Positions 35,091 to 46,900 of a DNA stretch of 64,000 nucleotides are shown here, one piece after another. Origin of the DNA: Yamagishiella unicocca (taxonomy: Eukaryota; Chlorophyta; Chlorophyceae; Chlamydomonadales; Volvocaceae); the NCBI GenBank assembly GCA_003116995.1, contig BDSL01000052.1, forward strand, positions 372,001 to 436,000, written 5' to 3'. The notes beneath the pieces are model-generated. The model was not told the origin of the DNA, did not search any database, and worked only from the letters and a program-made list of their open reading frames with translations. Position numbers and translations under genes: made by a program. The stretch's first letter is position 1, and each line of letters begins with the position of its first letter.

Positions 35091-35996
35091 GGCCGGTGTA
35101 CAAGTTATTGCCCGCGCAACAGAGTTGGATGGCAGGTAGCGTGTTACAAATATGTTGAACACGGAGGAGCGCAGTTCACAGTCCAAGGAAAGTAGTCCGC
35201 CTCTGCCCTGCGCCGCAGTCCAGCGCAGTCACAGCACCCTCTGCTTGTAGGGCAGGAATCACATGTTGGGTTTCCACACAATTGTTTGAAGGTACATGTG
35301 GCCTTCAGAGATTGCGAACTTAAATGAAACATGTTCAAGAATCTGGCTGCTACTCGACGCCAAAAATTTGGGCGCCATGGACTGACCGTGACTGGCCCAC
35401 GGGACGCCGAAGGACATTGCGGGCCGAAATTGCGCGCAGGACATGCCCCTTGGGGATTATTTAAATTGGGAATATGAAAACATGCCTCATAAGAAGTGAT
35501 ATCGCGCGAAAGAGCCATACACGCTCATTCGGTACACAGAAGTTCACGATGAATATGCGCCTTAATTGCCTGGCCGTCACACGGTAACAGTATGTACACT
35601 CAGCACTCCAAGGCGTATGAATTCAACACCCTGCAGCCCTTTAATCATACATTCGCATCTATAGCACTTCCTTCAGCAGCGCCGTACAGCTTTCAGCGCC
35701 ATCCCGCGCCTTTCCTTGCGTACAGCGAGCCAGCGCGGCCCCGATATGTACATCCCCTCGATTCCACAAGGGATCACAACCTCATCCACGCTTCTACACT
35801 AGCCGCACTCGGTCGATACAGACCCATTGGTCGGCCCAACCATCGTTCCGAAACTCGAGTGTGTGAAGGTCCCAGACGCTGTTGCCGCCACAGCCCTGCA
35901 AAACCAAGCAGTCGTGGTCAAAGGCGCTGTGACATGGGCGGATGTTGATAGTGTTTGCTATCCTTATGTCGTCGACAATGCTGACAACATTGCGCG
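35091..35996. other. Spacer upstream of the Gln-rich gene and downstream of the expansin-like gene
   Basis: Lower GC than the flanking exons and no supported gene. It should contain the Gln-rich gene promoter and the 3' UTR of the expansin-like gene. Confidence 0.4.
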
Positions 35997-38656
35997 TTAC
36001 TCACTGTTGGGAAGATGAATTGTCAACGGCCAAGCGCAACCGGCTGCCGGTGACTTTCCTACCCGTGCTGCAGTCACCCGATATACTACGAAGTTGGCTA
36101 TGCGCCTCACCGCGAACTCCGAAGGCTTGTTGACGACGCTGTTGACTGGCCAGCCACCGAAGACGGGCAAGTACACCTGCCACGCCCAAAAGTAAGTCTC
36201 CGCGTAGGGCTTCCACACCGGTTCGTAGTAGATGGGCTTGCTGTCGATGATGCGGCTCGGTTTGCAGCCGCCCTACGGGCACGGGAGGGTTGGAAGCGAT
36301 CAGAGCCGCAAATGCGTGACGCCATCTTACCCAGAAAGCAACATTTTGCACGTGCTACATACGCCGGCTACAAAGCCTCGGACTTCTTAATTGCACTACA
36401 CCAGCAGTAGCTTCGGGACTTGCCTTGTTGCCGGACACGCTGACCCAGAGGTCTGGCGTCTTCTGGTCCTTGCCATCCCAGCCGGTGTATCCAACATAAA
36501 GCCAGAATTCTACTGACTTGTGGTTGTCGAACATGCCATTCCAGCCTCGGAAGGCCAGCGCACCCTGTAAGCACCAACAGAAGCACACAGCATGGCGACA
36601 TGGTAACGAGGAAGTGAGATGAGACATGCAACTCACAGGCGGATGACAAGAAGGAGCCTGCCGATGTAGTAGTAACTGTTGCAGTCACGACGTGTTCAGC
36701 GTGCGCTTCTACAAATGCATTGATTAATCACGGACACAGCCATTTCGCGGATGCGCCTTCAAGCTGCACTTTCATTCCTTTTGCGGCGCGGAGTACAGGG
36801 CACTCACCCCCATGTAGACTTTTCCGCATAATGCTTGGCTGCCCATGGCGCCACTCTTGGAAGAGTCTGCCAGAGACTGCAATTGCGTCTTCCAGGATGC
36901 GTCATGAATGCCGCTGGCGTACCTACGGGGTTGGATAACGAGGTTAGGAGCGCAGTCAGATGGGCTGGCAAGTGGAAATCTGCAATTCTGCATGTTTGCG
37001 GCCAGCAGAACGGGAGCGCGATGTACGGCGTGCGCCGCCGGCCAACAGCGACATACGTTTACAAGCCATCTGCAACATGTAATGCCCACCCAGAACATGG
37101 CACGGGATATGCAGGTTGTCTTACCCGTCCTCGAAAATAGATCGCTGCGCGTTGGTGCCGTCCGCCATGTACTCGGGCCAGTCACGGGTACGTCGGTTGT
37201 TGCCTGCGGGCAGAATGAGAGGACGATACGGACGGAAAGGTAGAGACCAGATAGCGCACAGCGGTGCAAATGTGCTAAAACACGGTTCCTCTGACGGTGC
37301 AAGACTGGAACTCCGTGGTTTGTACCATTAGCGACCTAGCACTGGTAATACCGTCGCCGGTTCTGCGCACCGGTTGGGGGTTGTACGGCTGGCGTGGGGT
37401 GAGAAATGGCCTTCGCCTTGCGCTCTGGCTGGTAGTCGCACGGTACTGGTCGATACTTAAGGGGAATGACACCCCAGCGGGTCTCGGCAAGCTTTATGGG
37501 GGCCAGAGGGGAACGGATGGGTTCAGTCTGAATCTTCCGCGATGGATATGGAACTGAATGTTTAGGCTACACATACACGAGGTCGCATATATGACTTCCA
37601 AGACCGCACCTTTTCATAAGTCCAAATAGACCTTGGCAAAGAAATTGTGCAACGCCGGCACGAGGTTGGAAAAACGTGGGGCCAGGACAGTTGGGAAAAC
37701 GGATTTCGGGGTCAGCGACATAAGGCGATGCAGGGTGTAGGAACATAAATCCTATGGCATAACAGTTCCTTACAAGTCGAAATGGTCTCGGTCGTTACAG
37801 CACCTGTAGACGCAAGGGGCAAGGGTTGAGTCAGCAGGTCAGGGCTTGCATGGTCAGCCGTGGGCTAGTACAAGCCTCCATACAACTATTTCCATAGTAT
37901 TTCTGGTTTTCATGACGCCCACCATCGCTTGTTGTTGTACGCGTTGCTAGGGTACCTGCGGCGTGATCATACAGCATTAGACAATTAGGCAGGCAGGCAA
38001 GGGAACCATGTGCCGGCACCTACACCAACAGCGAAACCCCGAAAGACTCACTGGCATGGGCACACGTCCACTATGCGCACGACTACACTAGCCCCGGAGT
38101 CGTAGCAGGCTTTGGTACGGTCGAACCATGCGCCAAGCCCGTCGGATGTCCAATTGGGGTCGCATGCCACCTCGTAGCAAAGTCTGCGAGTACAAGAGCC
38201 AAAGCCGCGAAATGGTGGCGGGATATGCCATTAGATGTCATTTTTACAACGTAACTTCCGCAAAGGGCCGTACACACCCGCAGCTATCCGGGTACTCATT
38301 GGAAACATCGCTTAAGGCAGCGACGTCCCAGCCGAGCGGCTCGTCGGGGTAAATGTAACCATAGTTGCAGCTCCCGTTGTGTATGGACCACCTGCGGTAA
38401 ACCACTCGTCAAATGCGGATGGGTGCCCTCCGGATACATGTGGCATTCACATGCCTTCCTGCGCGTCGCGGCGTTCTCACCCGTCACTTCCTCCAAACCA
38501 TGTTGCCCTACCAGGTCGCCATTTCCAGTCATAGTTGATACCGCGTCGGTCTCTGTAAGGGGGGCTGAGCGCAGACTCGCAAACGTCCGTGAGCATGACT
38601 ATTGCGAAGGCGATACCAAAAGCACCAAGGAGAAGTGGGTAACTGCGAGTATTCAT
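35997..38656 (-). CDS. Secreted expansin-like protein with a DPBB domain
   Basis: Twelve exons right to left: 38656-38481, 38391-38278, 38183-38052, 37955-37923, 37803-37774, 37631-37610, 37491-37371, 37203-37125, 36922-36808, 36657-36637, 36564-36424, 36272-35997. All phases match and give 419 residues. Residues 1-30 (MNTRSYPLLLGAFGIAFAIV...) are a signal peptide. The double-psi beta-barrel reads CGLCYEVACDP, VVVRIVDVCPCQYPSNAY, NKRWCCNDRDHFDLSIW, WGVIPLKYRPVPC. It includes the HFD triad region conserved in expansins and six or more paired cysteines. A second, Trp/Tyr-rich beta domain (FWLYVGYTGWDGKD, YFWAWQVYLPVFGGW) sits where expansins carry their carbohydrate-binding domain. The likely role is loosening or remodelling wall or matrix polysaccharide. 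Intron 11 has a GC donor (GCAAGT). The last about 37 residues are less certain, since a GTGAGG donor lies before them. Confidence 0.85.
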
Positions 38657-40127
38657 AAATGACGATTTCTTCACGGCAGAAGTGCTCTGGGCTGCGGTGC
38701 TTTCGTCGACGGGTCTGGGTAAGGGTGTCAGGAAGTCGCGATGTTGTTGGCAGTTGAGAGGCACCCGGAACGGCCGCATAAATACGTGGTGGAGATTTTC
38801 GTGAATTGGATGTGTTTCAGCTCGGCTTTTATGCATTTTGTGACCGTTGCGTGCACTGCCGGCTGACAGGTGATCCGTCTGTTGGATCCAGACAGACCAG
38901 ATTTCTTGGCCTTCAGAATACCTTGCTGTGTCCATTTCAGCTCAATTTGCGTGCGAAACAAGATGAGGTATAACAATTATGCCCATGCCCCACTATGATT
39001 ATAGCCGGCAGCCTTGGCCTCCTACTTTCCTTTCGACAGTTTCGGCCGTTCAAATTTCTCCCCTGTTTCAAGGTTTCGGTCATAATCTACGAATGTGTGC
39101 TACAATGCTTTCATTTCAGCGTAAATGACAGGGTTTAAAAGGCCCTTCCTGACTGGTTTGGGCGACATCTTTATAAGTATGGGTGGCCCAGGTGCATGAG
39201 CCAGGATTTGTATTAGCGCTCGGCAAGCAGCACTCGAAAGTACCCATAAGGGAACGTCTACGGCTCGGACACTGCTTACCTATTTCTTTACGGAATATAC
39301 GCTAGGACGGGTAAGCTAAACCCCGCCGAGCCACAGGTTGTCCACTTGAGTGCTTCCGAGCCACAGGTTGTCCACCTGAGTGTTTGGCCGTATACCAGAT
39401 TGCCCGATGACCTGGCCCAATGAGGACAGGTCCCCTACTTGCACTCGGGGCTCACAAACAGCGGGCCTGCATTGCAATGGAAGGCGTACGCAGCCACCAC
39501 CAAGCAAGTCCCCCCTGGCTGGGAATCGCGCATGCGGAAAACGCGTATATGTGGATACCATTAAACGCTGGAAATCAGCAGCCCTCACCTGCACATGTGC
39601 GTGGTACCGGTATATTTGTTAGCAACCGTGCGCGTTCATGTATTCAGGTTCGCGTATCCATGTGTGCGTTCATGTATTCAGGTTCGCGTATCCATGAGCT
39701 TGTGCTGCCGTTTAACGCCCCTAGCGGTTGGGCTCGTCCGCCCACAAGGCCCTTGGCATGTAAGCTGCCAAGGCGGCTGCATTTACAAGCATGGTCCAGG
39801 TTGCGTTATCCTGCGTCCTCAGTTCTTGATCGTTCTTGTATGTGCCGCCATGATACACACTGCCCACTGGTGCATCATTGTGCATCCCTTAACGCCACAA
39901 GGCATTTCACGCCGCCTTTCCCCTGCTTTGCCACGCCGCCTTCCCCCTGCTTTGCCACGCCCCCTTGCCACAAGGCGTTTCACGCCGCCTTCCCCCTGCT
40001 TTGCCAACTGCATACACCGGTACACAACCTATTAACCTCCATAAACCCCCATTGCCTTGCCTCCCCTAATGTATTCTGTGTTTTGAGGGAAAGGGTTTGG
40101 GGTTGAGCCTTGTTGAACGTGCCTTTG
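38657..40127. other. Upstream region of the expansin-like gene with small duplications
   Basis: No supported gene. An in-frame upstream ATG at 38935 exists but would bury the signal peptide. Two imperfect 34-bp tandem duplications occur (about 39326-39393, CGAGCCACAGGTTGTCCAC; about 39625-39700, GCGTTCATGTATTCAGGTTC). Three to four copies of a CACGCCGCCTTCCCCTGCTTTGC unit lie at about 39908-40005. Confidence 0.45.
40121..40127 (+). repeat. Left target-site duplication GCCTTTG
   Basis: GCCTTTG immediately before the left inverted terminus, matched exactly at 43457-43463. Confidence 0.8.
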
Positions 40128-41007
40128 CAGAGGGTATCAAAGTGTCGTTCTAATCCCAATCCTCGAAAATAGTTGGTCCGGCAATCCCTCGTGAAATCTA
40201 ATCCCCGACGGGTTTAATCCCTAAGCCCCCAATTCCAAAGCGAGTTCTAATCCCCAGCGCAGCAATCCCCCACCGGGTTGAATCCCCTCGAGGTGGCGGT
40301 TTAAATCCCCAATCCCCACGGGTCCGCAGCAGTCCCCAGCCCGTGTGAGTGTACAATATTCCCTAAGGAGCTGTGAGAAACGGCGGGTGTCATTTGCCTT
40401 TGGTGTCGCACCCTAGGATTCCGCTTCCCAGGGGCCTTGCGTGCCTTGCTTATAGAGCGCAGTCCTTCCTCGATGGAGTTTACAGTTGGTGGTTGTGGCC
40501 GCGGATAATGGTGGCAATGTAACACCTCCTCGGACCGCAACGGCGATCAAGGATGCACAGACGGCTGTTGGCAGTCAATAGGTAGCACCCCTAATCACTA
40601 ACCCCAACACTCCCGCTCAACGGTACTTTTAACACCATGCATTACGTGGGGCACCGCACCTTCCCACCTCCCGCCCATCTTGGTCCATCCCGCCTCCTTT
40701 CCCCAGCACGCATTAAACACCGGTGCAAAAAAAACAACGCACAGGCGTTCGGTCCGATGCAGGCAGGTCGGGTTACATGACGGCAGTCTAGGCAACTAAA
40801 GGAAACGCATACAAGGAGGTTGTCTACGGATCGTGTATATATGTATAGGAGAATGGGGAGCCATGGACTATCAGCTGTACCACCATTCCATCTGTTCGTG
40901 TGTACGATTGACACGTTGGGAACTAAATGACGCCTGTCCTCCTCTTATTATACCACCATTCTCTGAAGTCATATAGCTAGAGTGCTGCGGTCGTTCAAAC
41001 GATAGCG

Positions 41008-41763
41008 ATGTCTTCCTCGGACAGGTCGTCTTCGGAATCGGAAGGCGACCCCTCGACAGAGAGTTCTTCTTCTGGTTCGACGGAGGAGTCTACGTCGTCG
41101 GGCACTTGAGATGTCCGTGAGGAAGGAGATAATGGCGAGGAATATGTGAGCAGTCTGCCTTTGTCTGCTGGCAGTGTCCGAGTGCACCACTGGTGCACTA
41201 ACCCATTTTCGTCGCCACGGCCTCGGCGCCTTCGCCTAACGTGTACATTGCATCGTAGGTAACCACCGAAGACACAGAGCGCAAGGCCTTCGCGGAAAGG
41301 GTAAATCGGCGGGGAATTTTCGCCGACCATGCCTCTGTCCCAGTTTGTCCGCGGTCTGCGACATCCGTAAGTTACAATACCACTTATTACGTATGTCGCA
41401 GGGTGGAGAGCCTAAGTCGCCGAACCTTGGGGCCGTCCTCACGAGTTTCCTGCGCGAATCCGGCCTCTTGATCGTGGCAGCTGGAGGAGAGCGGCGTCCG
41501 AACGCCCGATGACGTGATTGATACCATTGGAGGTAAGAGAGCGGGAGAGGGTATCGAATTGCGCCTAGTAATGCGATTTTTGTGCATATCGGTAGTGGTA
41601 CCAGGCTCTTAGTGAACCTAATTTCGATTTATCCTGCCGTCTGTTTCGGCAGGTATGTCCAGAGCTATTGGGCCACATAGGCAGAGCTGGGCGCAGTGAG
41701 TGCTCACTTCTGGCGTACTCGGTGCTGGCCGTGTACAACAACTGCGGAGGAACGCTCAAGTGA
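41008..41763 (+). CDS. Possible spliced gene inside the TIR element, low confidence
   Basis: ATG 41008 opens a Ser/Glu/Asp-rich stretch (MSSSDRSSSESEGDPSTESS...). Later exon-like pieces have acceptors: TEDTERKAFAE at about 41259-41302; PNLGAVLTSFLRESGLLIVA after an acceptor at about 41400; and ELLGHIGRAGR with ECSLLAYSVLAVYNNCGG ending in TGA at 41761-41763. The pieces look like coding sequence, but the joins are not all phase-consistent and no family is recognised. The first stretch read on the other strand also gives an acidic peptide, so strand is not certain there. Confidence 0.3.
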
Positions 41764-42704
41764 GAGGCGGGACCTCGACACCGGTGATGCAAGTGCACCC
41801 TGGCCAGATGTCAGCGGTTACCGGCACGCCACGCCACTAAACGGCTGGCGGGCGTTCAGGCAGCAGGGCAACCTTGCCAACCTGTTTGCTGGCGCACGCG
41901 AGCCCGCCAAGGCTGTCCTGCTCTGCCGCTTCCTGCCTCCGGACCAACAGCTGCAGCTGCGCAGGCTCGTAGGCTTGGCGCCCCCTTTCAGCGCGCTGGG
42001 CGCAGCAGCAGCAATGGGCGCTGCCACAGGGCATGGCCGACCCCGCAGCAGTGCGGACGGCGGACAACCAGGAACCAGCGCCGGTACCAGCCGTCATCCC
42101 CTTGCCAGCCCTGCGCCCACACCTGGCGCTGATGCCTGGACCCCTGTTCGTCACACGACGCCAACTTCAGGGTTGGAGCGGCGCGTTTTTTTGATGCCGC
42201 GGATGATGGCTTAGATGCAGCTAACGCATGGTCGGGGAACCTGTTTGTGAACGTTTTGATGCCGCGGATGATGGCTTAGATGCAGCTAACGCATGGTCGG
42301 GGAACCTGTTTGTGAACCCGCCATTCGGTACCCATGACGGGTGAAGTTTGCAGGGCCTTTTCCTGCAGCGATGTATCCTAGATTACAAGGCGGGGATTGT
42401 ACAACAGATGGTAGTGCAGCTGAAGGCGAGCGCGGGGTACACATGGTTCAGATCGGTGTTTGCCTGGCCGCATTGCTTTTTGGATGAGCGCCTGACGTGT
42501 GTTCAACCGCTGCGCGCTGCGGCCGAGGCTGGGGACGAGAGCTTGCGATGGGGAGTCCGCGTGCAAAACCCGCACGGCAGCGAGGTAGTGTACCTTGGAA
42601 ACAGTGGCGCCAAGTTTGCGCAGATGTTTAGGAGGGTAGGACAAATAGCCGGCCACAATGCATGGGCGCTCACGCCCGGTGCGTCGGACCAAGTTGGCAC
42701 TTGA
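41764..42704 (+). pseudogene. Broken phage-type DNA N6-adenine methyltransferase (Dam-like)
   Basis: Reads DGLDAANAWSGNLFVNPPFG, then VVQLKASAGYTWF, CFLDERLTC and PHGSEVVYLG. This order matches the phage-type DNA N-6-adenine-methyltransferase family, where NPPF/NPPY is the catalytic motif. An N-terminal piece (GWRAFRQQGNLANLFAGARE) precedes it. Three lesions are seen: a 7-T run at 42186-42192 that shifts the frame, a tandem 65-bp duplication (about 42190-42319) that shifts it again, and a TGA at 42342-42344 just after NPPFGTHDG. Related domains occur in phages and in some algal and DIRS-type mobile elements (established knowledge). The copy is unlikely to be active. Confidence 0.65.
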
Positions 42705-43456
42705 TGTGCACTTGTGGGTGTCCATGTTTTTTTTTGCTTACTGCAGGGTCGGAATGGATAATGCTGGCGGCCAAATTGTTAGACTCCCTTTTAGGGACTG
42801 GGCCAGACTGCTAGGACATGGCAGCTGAGTCCAGATGGGTATGTACTTCATTCCACGCGTTACTGCCTGCTTGTATTAGATTCGTTTTTGTAGGCTGCTG
42901 TGCAGCGGTACGGTACGGGATGGTCCATGATGCATCGTGAAGAGGAGGACGGGTTGTCCTGGTTTGCCTGGATGGTCTGGTCGAGGCAGCCACCTGAACT
43001 GTATGACCGGGCAGATTCAGATCTGTAACTTTGGTATGGCATAGTGGTATGGCATCTGACTATGCAAACCCGTGTCACCTAGGCCAACCATGCATGTTGC
43101 ACTTCTCTCGTTACTGGTGCAGCCGGTTGTGGGCAGCTCTATGACAATATGGACCAGTACGGCCTCGTCATGTGACCTGGTGTTGCGGCCCATCCAGCCA
43201 ACAGCGCAGCTACCCCAACACTTCATGCCCTTCCCAACCAGCGATGTGTATCCCGTACGACCCCAACCCTACCCCGACCGCGGGCCAATCCAATCCCTGC
43301 CGTCGGCCAATCCAATCCCTGCCGTTGGAAGGTTGAATCCCTGACGTTGGAAGGTTGAATCCCTACCGTTGCACAGTCCAATCCCACCCTTTGGCTAATC
43401 TAATCCCCAACCCACGACCAACCCTTTTGGCAATCCTAATCCCTTGATACCCTCTG

Positions 43457-43463
43457 GCCTTTG
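43457..43463 (+). repeat. Right target-site duplication GCCTTTG
   Basis: Exact match to 40121-40127, immediately after the right inverted terminus. Confidence 0.8.
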
Positions 43464-43934
43464 GATGCGAAACCAAACCAAACCAAGCCAGCGCAGCCGC
43501 TAGAGTGAGCCAGACTAGATTGTATTCCACGCAATAGCGGCAAGATCGTGCTCCCCATCTCCCATGGGTCTTCCTCGATATTTCCCACCAACACGTCGTC
43601 CACCTCCTTGTGGCCCGTGGCCCCCACCCCCCACCAACCCGTCGTCGCGGATGTTCTTATGGCAGCCTTGGGGTCTTAATACATTGAGGTTCGATAACTA
43701 GCTGTTTCACTTTTGTAAAATTGTGGGATGAGGTAAATGTACATTGGCCATGAACAATACAAAGATTACTCAAAAAGTGACAGAAGACAGATGGTGGAAC
43801 CACTAGGTCTATTGATTCATTCCATAATTTTATATCACGAATCATACGATATAGCAATTGACGGACAATGCTTCACTGTGGGATGCTCGGTTGGCGTGGT
43901 TGACTAGAGTTCTGCGCCGGTCCACAACGGCGTC
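43464..43934 (+). promoter_or_regulatory. TRAPPC11 upstream region with an AT-rich block
   Basis: 471 bases between the TIR element and the TRAPPC11 ATG. It holds a diverged family 1 core (ATGGGTCTTCCTCGA near 43564). It also has an AT-rich block of about 200 bases (43657-43860), quite unlike the surrounding composition, which could be promoter, old insertion or organelle-derived DNA. Confidence 0.4.
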
Positions 43935-46900
43935 ATGAATTTTGTTACTTCCTTCTACCCGCAAGAGCATCGAACACCCCCATTACCCTTAGTAGCGCTA
44001 TTGGGATGCCCGGAGCTGCACAGGGACATTGGCGACTACTTCATCCAGCACCATAGGCCCCCACTCGTCTTCCATGGCTCAAATGAACCTCTGGAGCAGT
44101 TCGTTGGCCGAGCGTTTGGTGAGTGCTCCTCGAACTCGAACATAGTTTGCCTCGGATTTGGATGCTGGGGTACGGGTGCATCTTGCCAGTCGCTTGACAG
44201 CGCATGCAAAGCCTTACTTTCCCTCTTTATCCCTGAAGGCCCGAAGAAGCGCATGGTGCTATTGCCGGGCCCCCTACCGGGCATACTCAAGGTGCGAATC
44301 CCGAACTTCTGGGGGGTATCAGTACAACCCTGTGCCATGGGTCGCCTGTTGTTCTTTCCCTGTGTGCTCAGAGATCAATGTGGGGGCTGGGTGTACGGTC
44401 GCGAGGAGGAGCCACAAGTGGCATGTTGCAAGGGGGATAGACTGGCTGCCACACGTTAAACACACTGGCGCTCACGCGCCCATCCAGCCAAGCCTACCAC
44501 CACCTCCTCACCGCATCCCATATGCAACAATATACTGGATCGCTGTGTACGTTAACGACACCCTCCGTCACACCAACACATCAGTCCCGCTGGTTGTCAG
44601 CACGCCGCCAGCTCGCTAGTCATGTGTGGCTGTTGAAAACGGCGCGTATCCACCGCCTGCCCTCCGTTGCTGTAGTCGGACTGGTTCGCCAAGCACCGCG
44701 GGAAGAAGCCAGCCATGGCTGTGGCGCTTGTGGAGCGGTACGCAATTGGAGCACCCGCCGGGCTGGGAGGGTGCTGTTGGGGCGAGACAAGGCGGATCAT
44801 GGCTGATCTGGTGCATGTGAACCAGTCTGGTCAACGGCGCGAAATGGGTCGGGGACTTTTAGGGGAGCACGTACTTTCTGTATGTGGGCCTGCGAGGGTC
44901 TGCGAGCGCGACACCAACCGGCAGACTTACCCTGTGGGGATCAAACACCTGCGCAGTGGCAGTGGCACTGGCAGTGGCGTCGTCCGTGGGCGGGTGCAAT
45001 TCGTGTGTGTGTGTGGGGGGGGGGGGGCATGGGCGGGAAAGCTTGTGAGATCATGTGGCTGAGGATGCGGCTGGCGCTGCACCATCATGGCAGGGAGTGC
45101 AAGGGAACGGTGCGGTGCTCATTGGAGATGCGGCTGAAGCCAACACTCCGCTCCACCTGCCATCGCGGCTCACCGGACGTGTGTTGGGAGGCAGCTCCTC
45201 CACGGTTCTCTTCGCGCCTTTTCCCCCGGTCAGTCGCACCACGTCTTCTATTCCCGCCCTCGCCGGCTCCGTTCCCAATCCTCAGGCGCGAGGTTGAGGG
45301 TGACCCCACCACCTGGAATCGTATGATGTACGGCCTGAAACTCATCGCGGACGCGGCGGGGCAGCGGGAGGCGGGCGTCCTGGTGGCGGTGGTGCAGCAG
45401 CAGGTGGGGATCACACAGGGTCCGGAAAACAACGGAAAAGGATAACAAACACCGGGAGGCTGGGATGATGCGTGGCAGTCATATGTGGTGTTGTTTGTGA
45501 GTGGGGCGTTCGTGGGATGGGACGTTTGTGGGTCGTTTATGCCCGTCGGCACGGGTGTGCGGGTGTGTGCGGGGGTCCGCTTGACGCCGCCACTGCGGAT
45601 GGGTGGCGTCATGTTGGGGCGATGAGAACTCGAGGACCCTGATGCTGCCCCCAGACGGAAGGGAAGGGGACCAGTACGCCTTGTGGACCCACGGTGCTCG
45701 CACGGTACATCTTCTGTGTCTCGCTGCCGCCGGTACATTCTCAACCGACCTTGCTTTACCCTGGCTTCTGTCCTCGCCAGGGCACGGGCGATCTGCCGCC
45801 GGACCGGGTGCAGGCGGTTTCCCACAACCTGACCCTGGAAAGGAGGTGGGTTGTCCCCGTGAGGGGCTAGGAGCTCTCGTGCGGCCGAACCGCAAGCTCC
45901 ATGCATGCGTGTGGGAGCAGCGGCAGCTAGCAGGCGACCGTGTGGGGCGTCCGTGTCGGGAAGGGCGGCGCAGCAGTGAAAAAGGGAGCTTGGGTGCGCG
46001 CGCCATGCCTTCTCTCCACTGCCTTCTCTCCACTCCGGTCGCCACGAGCCCACCAAGCCAGTGCCAATCGCCTCCGCAGCGTCAGCAGCGCCCTGCCCTG
46101 CGACTCCCACCACGACAGGCTCATACTACCGCTCCCCATTCTTGCGCCGCCAGGGGCCCTGCCCTGCAACTCCCACCACGACAGGCTCATAATACCGCTC
46201 CCCATTCTTGCGCCGCCCGGGGCCCTGCCCTGCAACTCCCACCACGACAGGCTCATACTACCGCTCCCCATTCTTGCGCCGCCCGGGGCCCTGCCGGACG
46301 ACCCCGCGATCCGCCACGTGCGCGACGCCGCCCTCGCCCGCCTGGGCAAGCTGGTTCTGGAGCTATGCACCGAGTACTACAGCCGCCTGTCGCGACACGT
46401 GGCGAATAAGGCGACGACGCGGCGCACCGCGCTGGCGGGCCCGCTGCCGGCCGAGCTGGCGGCGCGGACTGCATTCAAGGTAGGGAGGGCGCCGGACATT
46501 CAGTGCCTCATGGTCCGACAACAGCGGGCCGTCGATGTGGTCCTGATGCGTCAGCTGGCAGCATTTGCCGAACGTGCGTGGGTCCTTCATCGCGACGTTG
46601 ACGTCGCCTCTTAAGCTCTTGCTGCCCGCCTGGTCCCCGTATTGTCCCCCCACCCCGTGGCGCGCCTCGAAACGTCTTTCCTAAACGGTGTTTCTCGCAT
46701 CCACGGGCCTTCCTCGAAACCTCGCGGTGCAGCTGGCCGTGTACGCGGAGTTCCGGCAGGACTGGGCTACGGCGGTGGCGCACTACCGCGAGTCGTACGC
46801 GGCGATCCTGGCGGTGCAGGTGCGGAGGGCGGGGCGCGGGGTGCATCGGGCGACGGAGGGCTGCCGGGCGCCCCTCGCTGCGTGACCAGCTGCTGGTGCC

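Larger units (their letters stand above)
40128..43456 (+). mobile_element. 3.3-kb TIR element with subterminal AATCCC repeats and methyltransferase-like cargo
   Basis: The left end CAGAGGGTATCAA (40128-40140) and right end TTGATACCCTCTG (43444-43456) are perfect 13-bp inverted repeats, flanked by the 7-bp direct repeat GCCTTTG on both sides. Inside each end (about 40150-40325 and 43285-43446) lie eight to ten copies of AATCCC, all in the same orientation. A cut-and-paste DNA transposon is the simplest reading. A hAT-type element would usually have an 8-bp duplication, so the superfamily is left open. No transposase was recognised; the only family-level match inside is the adenine-methyltransferase-like pseudogene. 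The right end is 480 bases upstream of the TRAPPC11 ATG. Confidence 0.75.

Noticed and set aside
44292..44459. Continuation of TRAPPC11 exon 2 to the stop at 44459
   Set aside because: The donor after GILK and the acceptor at 44611 give the family-typical continuation (WLLKTARIHRLPSVAVVGL).
45603..46088. Plus-strand frame with LMLPPDGREGDQYALW as an extra TRAPPC11 exon
   Set aside because: Exons 45781-45845 and 46089-46479 join in phase without it and match the family order.
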